In this document: piece by piece, positions 1-8,018 of the stretch
Numbering within the stretch: position 1 is the first letter of the stretch
How the letters are laid out: each line of letters starts with the position of its first letter
DNA from: Rhizobium rhododendri
GTDB lineage: Bacteria > Pseudomonadota > Alphaproteobacteria > Rhizobiales > Rhizobiaceae
Assembly: GCF_007000325.2 (NCBI RefSeq)
Contig: NZ_CP117268.1
Span: 1,116,001-1,180,000 of the forward strand
Direction: 5' to 3'
Length of the DNA: 64,000 bases
Notes under the pieces: model-generated
Database searches by the model: none
What the model was told of the DNA's origin: nothing
The model's input: only the letters and a program-made list of their open reading frames with translations
Made by a program: the position numbers and the translations under genes

Positions 1-157
1 CTACAGCGCGCAGAACGACCGCGGCCTTCTGTGGAACGATCCAAGCATCGGTATCGCGTGGCCGCTGCCGCTCCAGGACGCCATCCTGTCCAACAAGGAC
101 AAGGAACAGCCGACTTTGGCGGAGCTGCCCGCATACTTTCAGATGATCAACGAATAA
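1..157 (+). CDS. rfbC: dTDP-4-dehydrorhamnose 3,5-epimerase, C-terminal end (partial)
   Basis: Only the last 51 codons are inside the window (frame starting at base 2, stop TAA at 155-157). The peptide reads [20 protein letters not shown] and then an LPLQ-AILSNKD stretch, the usual C-terminal end of RmlC/RfbC epimerases. The enzyme inverts C3 and C5 of dTDP-4-keto-6-deoxyglucose in dTDP-L-rhamnose synthesis. The position directly before rfbB, rfbD and rfbA, in the same direction, supports the call. The catalytic His/Asp residues lie outside the window. Confidence 0.85.
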   Translation, partial: YSAQNDRGLLWNDPSIGIAWPLPLQDAILSNKDKEQPTLAELPAYFQMINE

Positions 158-177
158 AGCCACGGAGACAGAACAAC

Positions 178-1227
178 ATGCGCATTCTTGTCACAGGCGG
201 AGCAGGGTTTATCGGGTCAGCACTCGTCCGGCATCTCGTGAAAAACGTCGGTGCCGAGGTCTTGAACGTCGACAAACTGACCTATGCCGGCAATCTTGCA
301 TCGCTCAGGGATGTCGACGGCGCCGAGAATTACAGGTTCCTTCGGGCCGATATCTGCGACCTGCAGAAGATGTCGGAGGCCATGGCCTCCTTCCAGCCGG
401 ATCGTATCATGCATCTGGCGGCCGAAAGCCATGTCGATCGTTCGATCAGTGGCGCCGCTGACTTCGTGCAGACCAATGTCATGGGAACCTTCAGTCTTCT
501 GGAAGCGGCACGGCATTATTGGAACGATCTTCCAGCCGACCGTAAAGCGTCCTTCCGTTTCCTCCATGTTTCGACCGATGAGGTCTACGGCTCGCTCGGC
601 GAAGAAGGCTTGTTCGAAGAGATCACGCCTTACGATCCGTCCTCACCCTATTCCGCTTCGAAGGCAGCAAGCGACCACTTGGCGGTCGCATGGCACCGCA
701 CCTATGGCCTGCCCGTCGTGGTGTCAAACTGCTCCAACAATTACGGTCCCTATCACTTTCCGGAAAAGTTGATCCCGCTCATCATCCTCAATGCCATGGA
801 TGGCAAGCCGCTCCCGGTCTATGGAAAGGGCGTCAATATTCGCGACTGGCTTTATGTCGAGGACCACGCGCGCGCCCTCGATCTGATCGCAGGGCATGGC
901 CGGCTGGGCGAGAAGTATAACGTCGGCGGTCGCAACGAGCGCCGCAACATCGACGTCGTCACCCGTGTCTGCGAACTGATGGACCAGCTGCGTCCCAAGG
1001 CAAGGCCTCATGCCGAGCTGATCACGTATGTTACCGACCGCCCCGGCCATGACGCGCGCTACGCCATCGACGCCACCAAGTTGGAGAGAGAGTTGGGCTG
1101 GAAAGCGCAAGAGAATTTCGACAGCGGTATCGAGCGCACCGTGCGCTGGTATCTCGACAATGAATGGTGGTGGCAGCCGCTGCGTCAGGGTGTTTATTCT
1201 GGCGAGCGTCTCGGCGTACTGAAATAG
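178..1227 (+). CDS. rfbB: dTDP-glucose 4,6-dehydratase
   Basis: A protein of 349 residues, the usual size for RmlB/RfbB. It catalyses the second step of dTDP-L-rhamnose synthesis, dTDP-glucose to dTDP-4-keto-6-deoxyglucose, in the cytoplasm. An extended SDR fold is visible: NAD-binding GGAGFIG at residues 7-13, the family motif STDEVYG, and the catalytic YSASK. The open frame extends upstream to base 31, but that part overlaps rfbC in another frame. ATG at 178 starts exactly at the conserved MRILVTGG and has a GGAGA-type ribosome site before it. It lies 20 bases after rfbC and 16 before rfbD, so the genes are probably one operon. Confidence 0.96.
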   Translation: MRILVTGGAGFIGSALVRHLVKNVGAEVLNVDKLTYAGNLASLRDVDGAENYRFLRADICDLQKMSEAMASFQPDRIMHLAAESHVDRSISGAADFVQTNVMGTFSLLEAARHYWNDLPADRKASFRFLHVSTDEVYGSLGEEGLFEEITPYDPSSPYSASKAASDHLAVAWHRTYGLPVVVSNCSNNYGPYHFPEKLIPLIILNAMDGKPLPVYGKGVNIRDWLYVEDHARALDLIAGHGRLGEKYNVGGRNERRNIDVVTRVCELMDQLRPKARPHAELITYVTDRPGHDARYAIDATKLERELGWKAQENFDSGIERTVRWYLDNEWWWQPLRQGVYSGERLGVLK

Positions 1228-1243
1228 GTTCGGGAACAGAAAC

Positions 1244-2125
1244 ATGCGGATAGCCGTCACAGGAAAACGTGGACAGGTGGTGAGCGCGCTCATCGAGCGC
1301 GGGCCGTTTGCCGGTGTCGAGATTGTCGCTGTCGGCCGCCCGGAACTTGATTTGGCCGACAAGGAGTCCATCCGAACAGCTCTCGTCGCCCTTAAACCCG
1401 ATGCGATCGTTTCGGCCGCCGCCTACACGGCGGTTGACAAGGCCGAGAGCGAGGCGGCGGCGGCCTTTGCCATCAATGCTGACGGTCCGGCAGCAATCGC
1501 AGCCGTTGCCGAGGAACTCGGCATTCCAGTCGTGCACCTGTCGACCGACTACGTGTTTCCCGGCGACAAGAACGGTTTCTATGTCGAGACAGACGAGACA
1601 GGGCCTACCTCTGTCTACGGCAAATCCAAGCTGGCAGGCGAGCAGGCGATTGCAGCAGCGACCGCAAACCATGCAATCCTTCGAACCGCCTGGGTCTATT
1701 CGCCTTACGGTGCCAATTTCGTCAAGACGATGCTACGGCTGGCTGAAACGCGCGACGCCATAAACGTCGTTGCCGATCAGCAGGGTACGCCGACCAGCGC
1801 TCTCGACATCGCCGATGCGGTGATCGCCATCGCTCAGCGGCTGGTCAAGGATGCCGATCCGAAGTTGCGCGGTGTCTTTCATCTGACCGGCAGCGGCGAG
1901 GCGACCTGGGCGGAATTCGCCGAAGAGATTTTTGCCAATCTGCATCAGAAAACCGGCAAGGCGGTAACTGTCGGGCGCATCACCACCGCGGACTATCCGA
2001 CCCCAGCCAGCCGACCGGCCAATTCACGGCTATCGAACGGCAAGCTCAATGATATCTACGCGATCGTGCTCCCCGACTGGCGACAGTCCACGAGTGTGGT
2101 TTGTGAAAGACTTTTGACGACCTAA
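1244..2125 (+). CDS. rfbD: dTDP-4-dehydrorhamnose reductase
   Basis: A protein of 293 residues, normal for RmlD/RfbD. It carries out the last step of dTDP-L-rhamnose synthesis, NAD(P)H reduction of the 4-keto group. The N-terminus MRIAVTGKRGQV is the family form of the Rossmann glycine loop. A STDYVF motif and the catalytic YGKSK (about residue 125) follow, then a conserved RTAWVY segment. It starts 16 bases after rfbB with the same orientation. The gene order rfbC-rfbB-rfbD-rfbA gives a complete L-rhamnose donor pathway for the neighbouring rhamnosyltransferase-type genes. Confidence 0.95.
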   Translation: MRIAVTGKRGQVVSALIERGPFAGVEIVAVGRPELDLADKESIRTALVALKPDAIVSAAAYTAVDKAESEAAAAFAINADGPAAIAAVAEELGIPVVHLSTDYVFPGDKNGFYVETDETGPTSVYGKSKLAGEQAIAAATANHAILRTAWVYSPYGANFVKTMLRLAETRDAINVVADQQGTPTSALDIADAVIAIAQRLVKDADPKLRGVFHLTGSGEATWAEFAEEIFANLHQKTGKAVTVGRITTADYPTPASRPANSRLSNGKLNDIYAIVLPDWRQSTSVVCERLLTT

Positions 2126-2219
2126 GACAGATGAAGCGTTCTGGTTGCTGCCAAGCGGCTGGATGGGAGAACGCTTCCACAAAGACGCTCCCATCGTCTC
2201 ATGACACAAGGAAAGAAGC

Positions 2220-3104
2220 ATGAAGGGCATCATTCTTGCGGGCGGCTCCGGCTCTCGCCTTTATCCGATCACCATGGCCGTGTCCAAGCAGCTGATGCCG
2301 GTCTACGATAAGCCTATGATCTATTACCCGCTGACAACGCTGATGCTTGCCGGTATCAGGGAAATTTTGATCATCACAACGCCCCATGACAACGAAGCGT
2401 TCAAGCGCCTGCTGGGCGATGGCAGCAACTGGGGCATCTCCATCGATTACGCCGTGCAGCCTAGCCCGGATGGTCTCGCCCAGGCTTTCGTGATCGGCGC
2501 GGACTTTGTCGGCAGCAATCCCTCGGCGCTTATTCTCGGCGACAATATCTACTACGGCCACGGCCTGCCACAGCTGTTAAAGTCGGGCGCAGACACCACC
2601 CGCGGCGCTCGCGTCTTTGCCTATCATGTCACAGATCCTGAACGGTACGGCGTGGTCGAGTTTGACCACTCCATGAAGGCTCTTTCAATCGAAGAAAAGC
2701 CTGAGAAGCCGAAAAGCAACTGGGCGGTGACAGGTCTCTATTTTTACGACGAGCAAGTGGTCGACATTGCCGCCAACCTGAAGCCGTCTGCGCGCGGAGA
2801 GTTGGAGATAACCGACGTCAATCGCATCTATTTGGAACGCGGTCAGCTTTCGGTTGAACTGATGGGTCGCGGTTATGCATGGCTCGACACCGGGACACCC
2901 GACAGTCTGCTCGAAGCCGCAGAGTTCGTCAGTACGCTGGAAAAACGCCAGGGCTTCAAGGTCGCCTGCCCGGAGGAAGTTGCCTACCGTATGGGCCATA
3001 TCGACGACGCTCAACTGACAAAGCTCGCAATCGGCCTCGGCAAGAGCAGTTATGGAAAGTACCTGATGAAGCTCGCCGAGGCGGGAGACGACAGCGCGTT
3101 TTGA
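2220..3104 (+). CDS. rfbA: glucose-1-phosphate thymidylyltransferase
   Basis: A protein of 294 residues, matching RmlA/RfbA. It makes dTDP-glucose from glucose-1-phosphate and dTTP, the first committed step of the rhamnose pathway. The N-terminus has the nucleotidyltransferase signature [11 protein letters not shown] followed by [16 protein letters not shown]. An LGDN sugar-phosphate-binding motif and EEKPEKPKS also match the family. A GGAAAGAAGC stretch before ATG 2220 serves as ribosome site. It is separated from rfbD by 94 bases and is the last gene of the unit; the next genes run the opposite way. Confidence 0.95.
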   Translation: MKGIILAGGSGSRLYPITMAVSKQLMPVYDKPMIYYPLTTLMLAGIREILIITTPHDNEAFKRLLGDGSNWGISIDYAVQPSPDGLAQAFVIGADFVGSNPSALILGDNIYYGHGLPQLLKSGADTTRGARVFAYHVTDPERYGVVEFDHSMKALSIEEKPEKPKSNWAVTGLYFYDEQVVDIAANLKPSARGELEITDVNRIYLERGQLSVELMGRGYAWLDTGTPDSLLEAAEFVSTLEKRQGFKVACPEEVAYRMGHIDDAQLTKLAIGLGKSSYGKYLMKLAEAGDDSAF

Positions 3105-3118
3105 GCGACCGTCTGCGG

Positions 3119-3140
3119 ACCGCCGTCGGGTGACGGCGGT
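3119..3140. terminator. GC-rich hairpin between convergent genes
   Basis: A perfect 9-bp stem (ACCGCCGTC with GACGGCGGT) around a 4-base loop lies 14 bases after the rfbA stop, between the convergent rfbA and GT4 genes. No clear T-run follows on either strand, so it may be a weak bidirectional or Rho-assisted terminator. This is an inference from position and stem only. Confidence 0.4.
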
Positions 3141-3205
3141 TCAAGTGCACCGGCAGCGCGTCCATTCCAGGCGGAGACCGTCCCATGGCATGGGTTCGTT
3201 GTCGT

Positions 3206-4342
3206 TCAGGGCGCCAGAAAGCGTCGGTAGAGCGCTGACACCTGCCCCTCTACATGCGCTTCCGTGAACCCGGCCACAATCCGCGCGCGAGCATTTACAC
3301 CGGCCTTCGCCACCAGTGCGGGAGACGATGCCAGGGCACAAATTCGATCCGCCAGTGCCAGGACGTCGTCGGGTGGAACGAGCCAGCCCTCCAGCCCTTC
3401 CCGCACGAAGTCCCGGGTGCCCGGAACATTGGTGGTCAGGATGGCCCGGCCGCAGGCGCCTGCTTCCAGGATTGAGCGCGGCAGCCCTTCTCCGCCTCTG
3501 GTTGGCAGGCACGCCAAATCATGGGCAGCCCAAACCGACCGCACATCCTGTGTTGCGCCCTGCCATTTTATCCCCGGCCGCATCGACCAGCTGTTCAGCG
3601 TTTCTTCGGAAAGCGATCTGGGGTTGGATGGGTCCGGCGTGCCATACAAGGAAAGGGAGACATCATATCCGCGCTCGCGGGCGATAGACACCGCTTCGAC
3701 GGCGAGATCGGCTCCCTTGGACCAGACCATGCGGCTGACCATGGCGATTTTTAGTCCGCCGGCCTTAGCCGGCGCGGCAGCCGTGTAGAACTGCGGATCG
3801 ACCCCGGCGCCTGGCACGATGGTGACATTGGAGGCAGTTGGCGCAAGCCCGAAACTTAAGGGATCTGTGACATTCTCGAAAAGAAACTGGTTTTGACCGC
3901 GCAACGCAATCAGCGTGATGGAACTCTTGATAAGACGACGCAAAATTCCAGCGCCCAAGCCCCTCTTGGCAGTCAGCAAGCCGCCACCGGTAACGGCCAT
4001 GACGCGGTTTCCAACCCCTGCCAAATTGGCCGCGAGACCGCCGAGAATAATCGAACGCAACGCGATGCAGTGAACGATGTCGACCCTTTCTGCCCTCAAG
4101 ATCTTTGCCATGCGCCGAACCGAAGAGGCAACGGTCAGCGGTCCGATACGACGCCGTTCGACATTCAGCGGAATCACGCGAGCGCCCAGTCTTTCCAGGG
4201 TCGACTGACAGCGGTCAACGCGGGTAATGATGAGCGGATCAAGCCCGGCATCCTGCGCGGCACGCAGCATGGGCAGAAAATGCGACACGAAAAACCAGTC
4301 TTCGGAAATGACGAAGGCGATGCGCGTTCTATTCGTAACCAT
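3206..4342 (-). CDS. glycosyltransferase family 4
   Basis: A 378-residue GT-B fold transferase. The N-terminal half begins with FVISEDWFFVSHFLPM, typical of GT4 proteins with an N-terminal GT4-like donor fold. The C-terminal half has the family EX7E-like region around GLPRSILEAGACGRAI and a final GWLVPPDD. It probably transfers a sugar to lipid-linked O-polysaccharide at the inner face of the inner membrane; the sugar is unknown. It is the last gene of the leftward exporter operon and starts 36 bases after the RgpF-like gene. Similar proteins act in capsule synthesis, so O-antigen rather than another polysaccharide is an inference from the neighbours. Confidence 0.8.
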   Translation of the reverse strand: MVTNRTRIAFVISEDWFFVSHFLPMLRAAQDAGLDPLIITRVDRCQSTLERLGARVIPLNVERRRIGPLTVASSVRRMAKILRAERVDIVHCIALRSIILGGLAANLAGVGNRVMAVTGGGLLTAKRGLGAGILRRLIKSSITLIALRGQNQFLFENVTDPLSFGLAPTASNVTIVPGAGVDPQFYTAAAPAKAGGLKIAMVSRMVWSKGADLAVEAVSIARERGYDVSLSLYGTPDPSNPRSLSEETLNSWSMRPGIKWQGATQDVRSVWAAHDLACLPTRGGEGLPRSILEAGACGRAILTTNVPGTRDFVREGLEGWLVPPDDVLALADRICALASSPALVAKAGVNARARIVAGFTEAHVEGQVSALYRRFLAP

Positions 4343-4378
4343 GCCGGTGAGCCTAGCCCTTCTGGTAGCGGGATGCCG

Positions 4379-5317
4379 TTAGCGCTGAATTGCTGTGCGA
4401 AGGACGCGTATGATACCCTTGGGCAGGCGAGCGTACACAGCATGCGCCACTCTCAGGAGACGCGGATTTTTGCGCCAGAAATCCCGGAGAGGGAGCGAGA
4501 ACGGGTTTTCGCGGATCAAGGTCCGCTCAATGAGGTCAGCCAACTGCGCGGTCGAGAGCGTCGATGACGGCGCCTCGAGGACAGGCACGGCGTTTTCCAT
4601 GGCGCAGGACAGGAAACCCTGACGCACGACGATGGCGGAAAACAGCCGTTCGAGCGCATGTGCCGCTGTTCCGTCCAACTGCCCGTGTTCAGCGGCGAAC
4701 TGAGCTTCAATATCGTCCGTTAGTAGCGGCGTCAGCGGCGAGCGCCGGAACCAAAACATTGATCCGGCAGCGAAACGGGTCGTTGTGACATCAACCGCCA
4801 TATCCGAGCCGAAAAGGCTGGCGAGCATACCCGACATAATGCCGTCGTTGATCGACGTGCGGCCATTGAGCGCCATGAGATGCGCCTGTGGAGCAACAAG
4901 AGCGATCCGTTTCTCTTGCGCCAGCAATGTATGCCCAAGAGATGCACCCTGCCCGTCCGTTTCCAAGAGCGAGCCGCACATGAAGCGCCGCCAGTCGGCC
5001 CCGTCGGAGCGATGCGGTGAGCGCTTCGTATGCAATTTCAAGCCGATATCCGTCTGCGGCAGGTCCGGATGACGGAGCGCGCGCAGGAAAGGCAGGATGT
5101 CGCGCCCGCGGTTTTCGAGTTCGATCTGGCGGGAGAAGATCAGAAATGGTGTATCCGGAATGGTCACCGCGCCTATGCCGGGCGGCCGCGTGACGACGAG
5201 ACCAAAAGGCTGCCGGACGGCATTGGCGATTTCCAGGCGCATGTCCTCCCAGACCTCGGGATAGAAGACATGCACGAAAATCGTGAATTCGGCTGGTTTG
5301 TCAGTCTGCTGGGTCAA
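4379..5317 (-). CDS. RgpF-like rhamnan synthesis protein
   Basis: A protein of 312 residues with the hallmarks of the rhamnan synthesis protein F family: ELENRGRDILPFL near residue 86 and LKLHTKRSPHR about 25 residues later, then a conserved WRR and a C-terminal glycosyl-hydrolase-like region. Members add or help add rhamnose in polysaccharides such as streptococcal rhamnan. No membrane segment is seen, so it acts at the cytoplasmic side. It sits 28 bases downstream of the GT2 gene. Full RgpF proteins are often longer (over 500 residues), so this may be the core domain alone. The link to the rhamnose genes nearby fits well. Confidence 0.8.
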   Translation of the reverse strand: MTQQTDKPAEFTIFVHVFYPEVWEDMRLEIANAVRQPFGLVVTRPPGIGAVTIPDTPFLIFSRQIELENRGRDILPFLRALRHPDLPQTDIGLKLHTKRSPHRSDGADWRRFMCGSLLETDGQGASLGHTLLAQEKRIALVAPQAHLMALNGRTSINDGIMSGMLASLFGSDMAVDVTTTRFAAGSMFWFRRSPLTPLLTDDIEAQFAAEHGQLDGTAAHALERLFSAIVVRQGFLSCAMENAVPVLEAPSSTLSTAQLADLIERTLIRENPFSLPLRDFWRKNPRLLRVAHAVYARLPKGIIRVLRTAIQR

Positions 5318-5345
5318 TGGCGATCGCCCGTAAAAGGTATGTTAC

Positions 5346-6311
5346 TCATAATTTTCCGCTGCGTCCTAGGACGCCGTGTAAGACACCACGTGTCATCATC
5401 CAAGCGTTTTCCAACCGTTTGCCGGGGACGAAGACACTGAAGAAGACGAGTTGCTTTGCCACGCGCCGAAGGAGGATAAACCGCCAGGACCAGCCGATCC
5501 AGGGACGGCGGGCCAGCAGAATTGAGTTGCGTGTATAGTAATAGTGCCGCAGCGGGCTATGAACCGGGAACCGCCGCCCTCTGTGGACGATCCAGTCGTC
5601 ACCGAGACTATGCTCCATCTGCGCTGCCGGTATCCCGTAGCTGGAATACCCTAGCTGCTGCGCGCGAAGGCCCCATTCGATATCGACGTAGTCTATGAAC
5701 AAACTCTCGTCCATGGCGCCGACAGCGCCCAGAACGGCTACGGGGATAAGGCAACCCGAAGCAATCAGGAAGTCAGCCGACACGGCCGAAGAATGGGGTT
5801 CGTGAGGCGAGCGCTCTTTGAGCGCCCACCCCTCCCGGTAGACAAAGGGCGAATAGGCGCCTTGACGAGGATCGCTGTACTGCGGCCCGACCGCCGCAAC
5901 CGCGATCCCCGCCTGCTGCAATTGGGTCAGGCCTTCCAGAAGACAGGCCACCATATCGGCTGCCGGCAGGCTGTCCTGATCAAGTAGCAGTATGTGGGTT
6001 GCACCCCGTTCGCATAGCCTTTGCATTCCGACATTTTGAGCCCGAGCGATGCCATCGTTCGCGCCAAGGCAAATGACTTCAAGACCGTACTCTTCCGGAA
6101 ACGTCGGTAGCGACAAACCATCGCCGTTGTCGACCACAACGATGGTACCGACTTGCATGTGAATGGCGGCGAGCTGCCTCAACAACGGCTCATGCTGCGC
6201 CCGATAGGTCACGATGACACAGCCTATTCGCTGCCGACCACTGCCCGTTGATTCGCCTTCGAACAATTGCCTGTCCTCCGGCTCATGATTGCCATCCATC
6301 AACGACCGCAT
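5346..6311 (-). CDS. family 2 glycosyltransferase, rhamnosyltransferase-like
   Basis: A 321-residue GT2 protein. After about 30 variable residues it has CVIVTYRAQ, VVVDNG, then LLLDQDS (the DXD-type metal site) and IASGCLIPVAVLGAVGAMDE with DYVDIEW, the pattern of RfbN/WbbL-like rhamnosyltransferases. It should use dTDP-L-rhamnose made by the rfb genes and act on lipid-linked O-antigen. ATG 6311 is used here; an alternative Met lies four codons later and no strong ribosome site separates them. It follows wzt by 49 bases. Confidence 0.85.
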   Translation of the reverse strand: MRSLMDGNHEPEDRQLFEGESTGSGRQRIGCVIVTYRAQHEPLLRQLAAIHMQVGTIVVVDNGDGLSLPTFPEEYGLEVICLGANDGIARAQNVGMQRLCERGATHILLLDQDSLPAADMVACLLEGLTQLQQAGIAVAAVGPQYSDPRQGAYSPFVYREGWALKERSPHEPHSSAVSADFLIASGCLIPVAVLGAVGAMDESLFIDYVDIEWGLRAQQLGYSSYGIPAAQMEHSLGDDWIVHRGRRFPVHSPLRHYYYTRNSILLARRPWIGWSWRFILLRRVAKQLVFFSVFVPGKRLENAWMMTRGVLHGVLGRSGKL

Positions 6312-6360
6312 TTAATTGATCCAAATTCAATCGCGCAGGCTTACCAGGAGAAGAGCGTGA

Positions 6361-7116
6361 TCAGTGCCCGACGGATTCTTTGTAAGCCTCTAGCACCTCC
6401 TCGACGGGCCCGCGCATCCGCACGCGTCCGTGCTCTAGCCACAGACCCTCCGAACACCATTCCCGGATGAGTTCGTTCGAATGGGAGGCGAGGACGAGGA
6501 TGCCAGCTGATCCGATGAACGTGCGCATGCGTTCCTTGGCCTGCGCCAGGAAGGCCGCGTCACCTGCCCCGATACCCTCATCGATCAGAAGAATATCCGG
6601 CTCGATAGACGTGGAAACGGCAAAGGCCAGGCGAGTAGACATCCCGGCGCTGTAAGTCCGCAGAGGCATGTCCAGGAACTCGCCCAAGCCCGTCATCGCG
6701 CCGATTTCGGGCGAGGCGGCAATAATGTCCTGCTTGGAATAACCGAGATACATGCCGCGCAGGATGATGTTCTCCCAGCCGGACGCCTCAGGGTCCATGC
6801 CAAAGCCGATATCGAACATCGACGCCACGTCACCTTCCACCCGGACACTGCCTGAGGTCGGCTCATAGATGCCGGCCATGACACGAAGGATGGTCGACTT
6901 ACCTGCACCGTTATGACCGATCAGCCCGACACGAGCGCCATGATCGAGATCGAGCGTCATGTCGTCAATCGCCCGGATGACAATACTGTTGGTGCCCTGT
7001 TTCGGCCTGATCTGCCCACCGGTGACGGAAGCGAGCAGGTTGTTCTTGAGGGAGCGGTTTGCCGGCTGATAGATCGGAATGTCGACGACAACGTTGTGAA
7101 GGGAAAGACTGGCCAT
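6361..7116 (-). CDS. wzt: O-polysaccharide ABC exporter, ATP-binding subunit
   Basis: A 251-residue ATPase. Walker A GHNGAGKST is at residues 67-75, the signature YSAGM at 155-159, Walker B ILLIDE at 175-180 and the switch His at 212. The open frame extends to 7404, but the upstream 96 residues overlap wzm and look non-coding; ATG 7116 gives the usual MASLSLHNVVVDIP start. With Wzm it exports finished polysaccharide across the inner membrane. The protein ends after the nucleotide-binding domain, so it lacks the C-terminal carbohydrate-binding domain found in Wzt proteins that recognise capped chains. Five bases separate it from wzm. Confidence 0.92.
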   Translation of the reverse strand: MASLSLHNVVVDIPIYQPANRSLKNNLLASVTGGQIRPKQGTNSIVIRAIDDMTLDLDHGARVGLIGHNGAGKSTILRVMAGIYEPTSGSVRVEGDVASMFDIGFGMDPEASGWENIILRGMYLGYSKQDIIAASPEIGAMTGLGEFLDMPLRTYSAGMSTRLAFAVSTSIEPDILLIDEGIGAGDAAFLAQAKERMRTFIGSAGILVLASHSNELIREWCSEGLWLEHGRVRMRGPVEEVLEAYKESVGH

Positions 7117-7121
7117 GATGC

Positions 7122-7964
7122 TTAGCTCCAGTACACGACGCGCGCGCGGTAGCGCGAGAAGAATGCGATTCCGGCGATGCCGAGCGCTATGGTGATACCA
7201 ATGCACGCCCCCCAGTTCATCAGAGTGCCGGTGCCACCGAGCAAAGGATCGCGGGTAATTTCGATGAAATGGTAGAATGGATTGGCGTTCAGTACGAGCC
7301 CGCGTCCCTCCAGCGTTTGCGCGCTCCAAATGATCGGTGTCATGAAGAATGCGAGTTGCATGATGCTTGCAATGATCATCGGTATGTCGCGGAAGCGAGC
7401 GCACAGCGGGCCAAGGATCAGGGAAATGAACACGCCGTTGAGGAAGATCAAAAAGATCGCCGGAATGAACAGCAGTGCCGACCAGCCTGGATTAATTCTA
7501 AATACGGCAATGATGATGAAATAGATGATGAAGTTGTGCGCAAAGGTCAGCAACTGGCTCCAAACGAACTGGTAAATATGGATGCTGAGTGGCATACGAA
7601 TTTGCCGCAATGAGCCACCGGCCGCGCTGAAAATGTTGCATGCACCGATAATGACGCCGCTGATCAGTCCCCAGGTGATCAGCCCGATCGCAAGATTCGG
7701 CAGATAATGCGCTACATCGACCTTCATGATCTGAGAATAGAGCAGGCCGAGGCCCATCACCATGACGCCCATGGAAAGCGTCAGCCAGAAAGGTCCAAGC
7801 ACCGAACGGTTATAAAGACGTTTGACGTCCCGCCATCCAAGGTACAGCCAGAGCTCTCGGCGTTCTACGCCCTGCCAGAGATCAGCCAGGGCGGCCCTCA
7901 AATAATTTCTTTGGCTGAGCATCATTGTCTTTCGTGCAAATGCTATTGGCGCCGTCGCCGGCAA
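7122..7964 (-). CDS. wzm: O-polysaccharide ABC exporter, permease subunit
   Basis: A 280-residue permease of the ABC-2 type with about six hydrophobic segments after an amphipathic N-terminus (LWLYLGWRDVKRLYNRSVLG, the usual Wzm/KpsM entry motif). It forms the membrane channel that works with the Wzt ATPase just downstream. A shorter start at the Met-Met pair 13 residues later is possible. It lies 54 bases after the tandem GT2 gene. The pair makes this an ABC-dependent rather than Wzx/Wzy-dependent polysaccharide locus. Confidence 0.92.
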   Translation of the reverse strand: MPATAPIAFARKTMMLSQRNYLRAALADLWQGVERRELWLYLGWRDVKRLYNRSVLGPFWLTLSMGVMVMGLGLLYSQIMKVDVAHYLPNLAIGLITWGLISGVIIGACNIFSAAGGSLRQIRMPLSIHIYQFVWSQLLTFAHNFIIYFIIIAVFRINPGWSALLFIPAIFLIFLNGVFISLILGPLCARFRDIPMIIASIMQLAFFMTPIIWSAQTLEGRGLVLNANPFYHFIEITRDPLLGGTGTLMNWGACIGITIALGIAGIAFFSRYRARVVYWS

Positions 7965-8018
7965 TACTGGGAGGGAGGATTAGTCGACAAGCGGTTCAAA
8001 AACAAGGCACGACAAGTT

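Noticed and set aside
724..1371. 215-residue minus-strand open frame
   Set aside because: Antisense to rfbB/rfbD, which are certain.
6361..7404. Longer wzt starting at 7404
   Set aside because: The extra 96 residues overlap wzm in another frame and are His/Arg-rich without similarity to any ATPase N-terminus.
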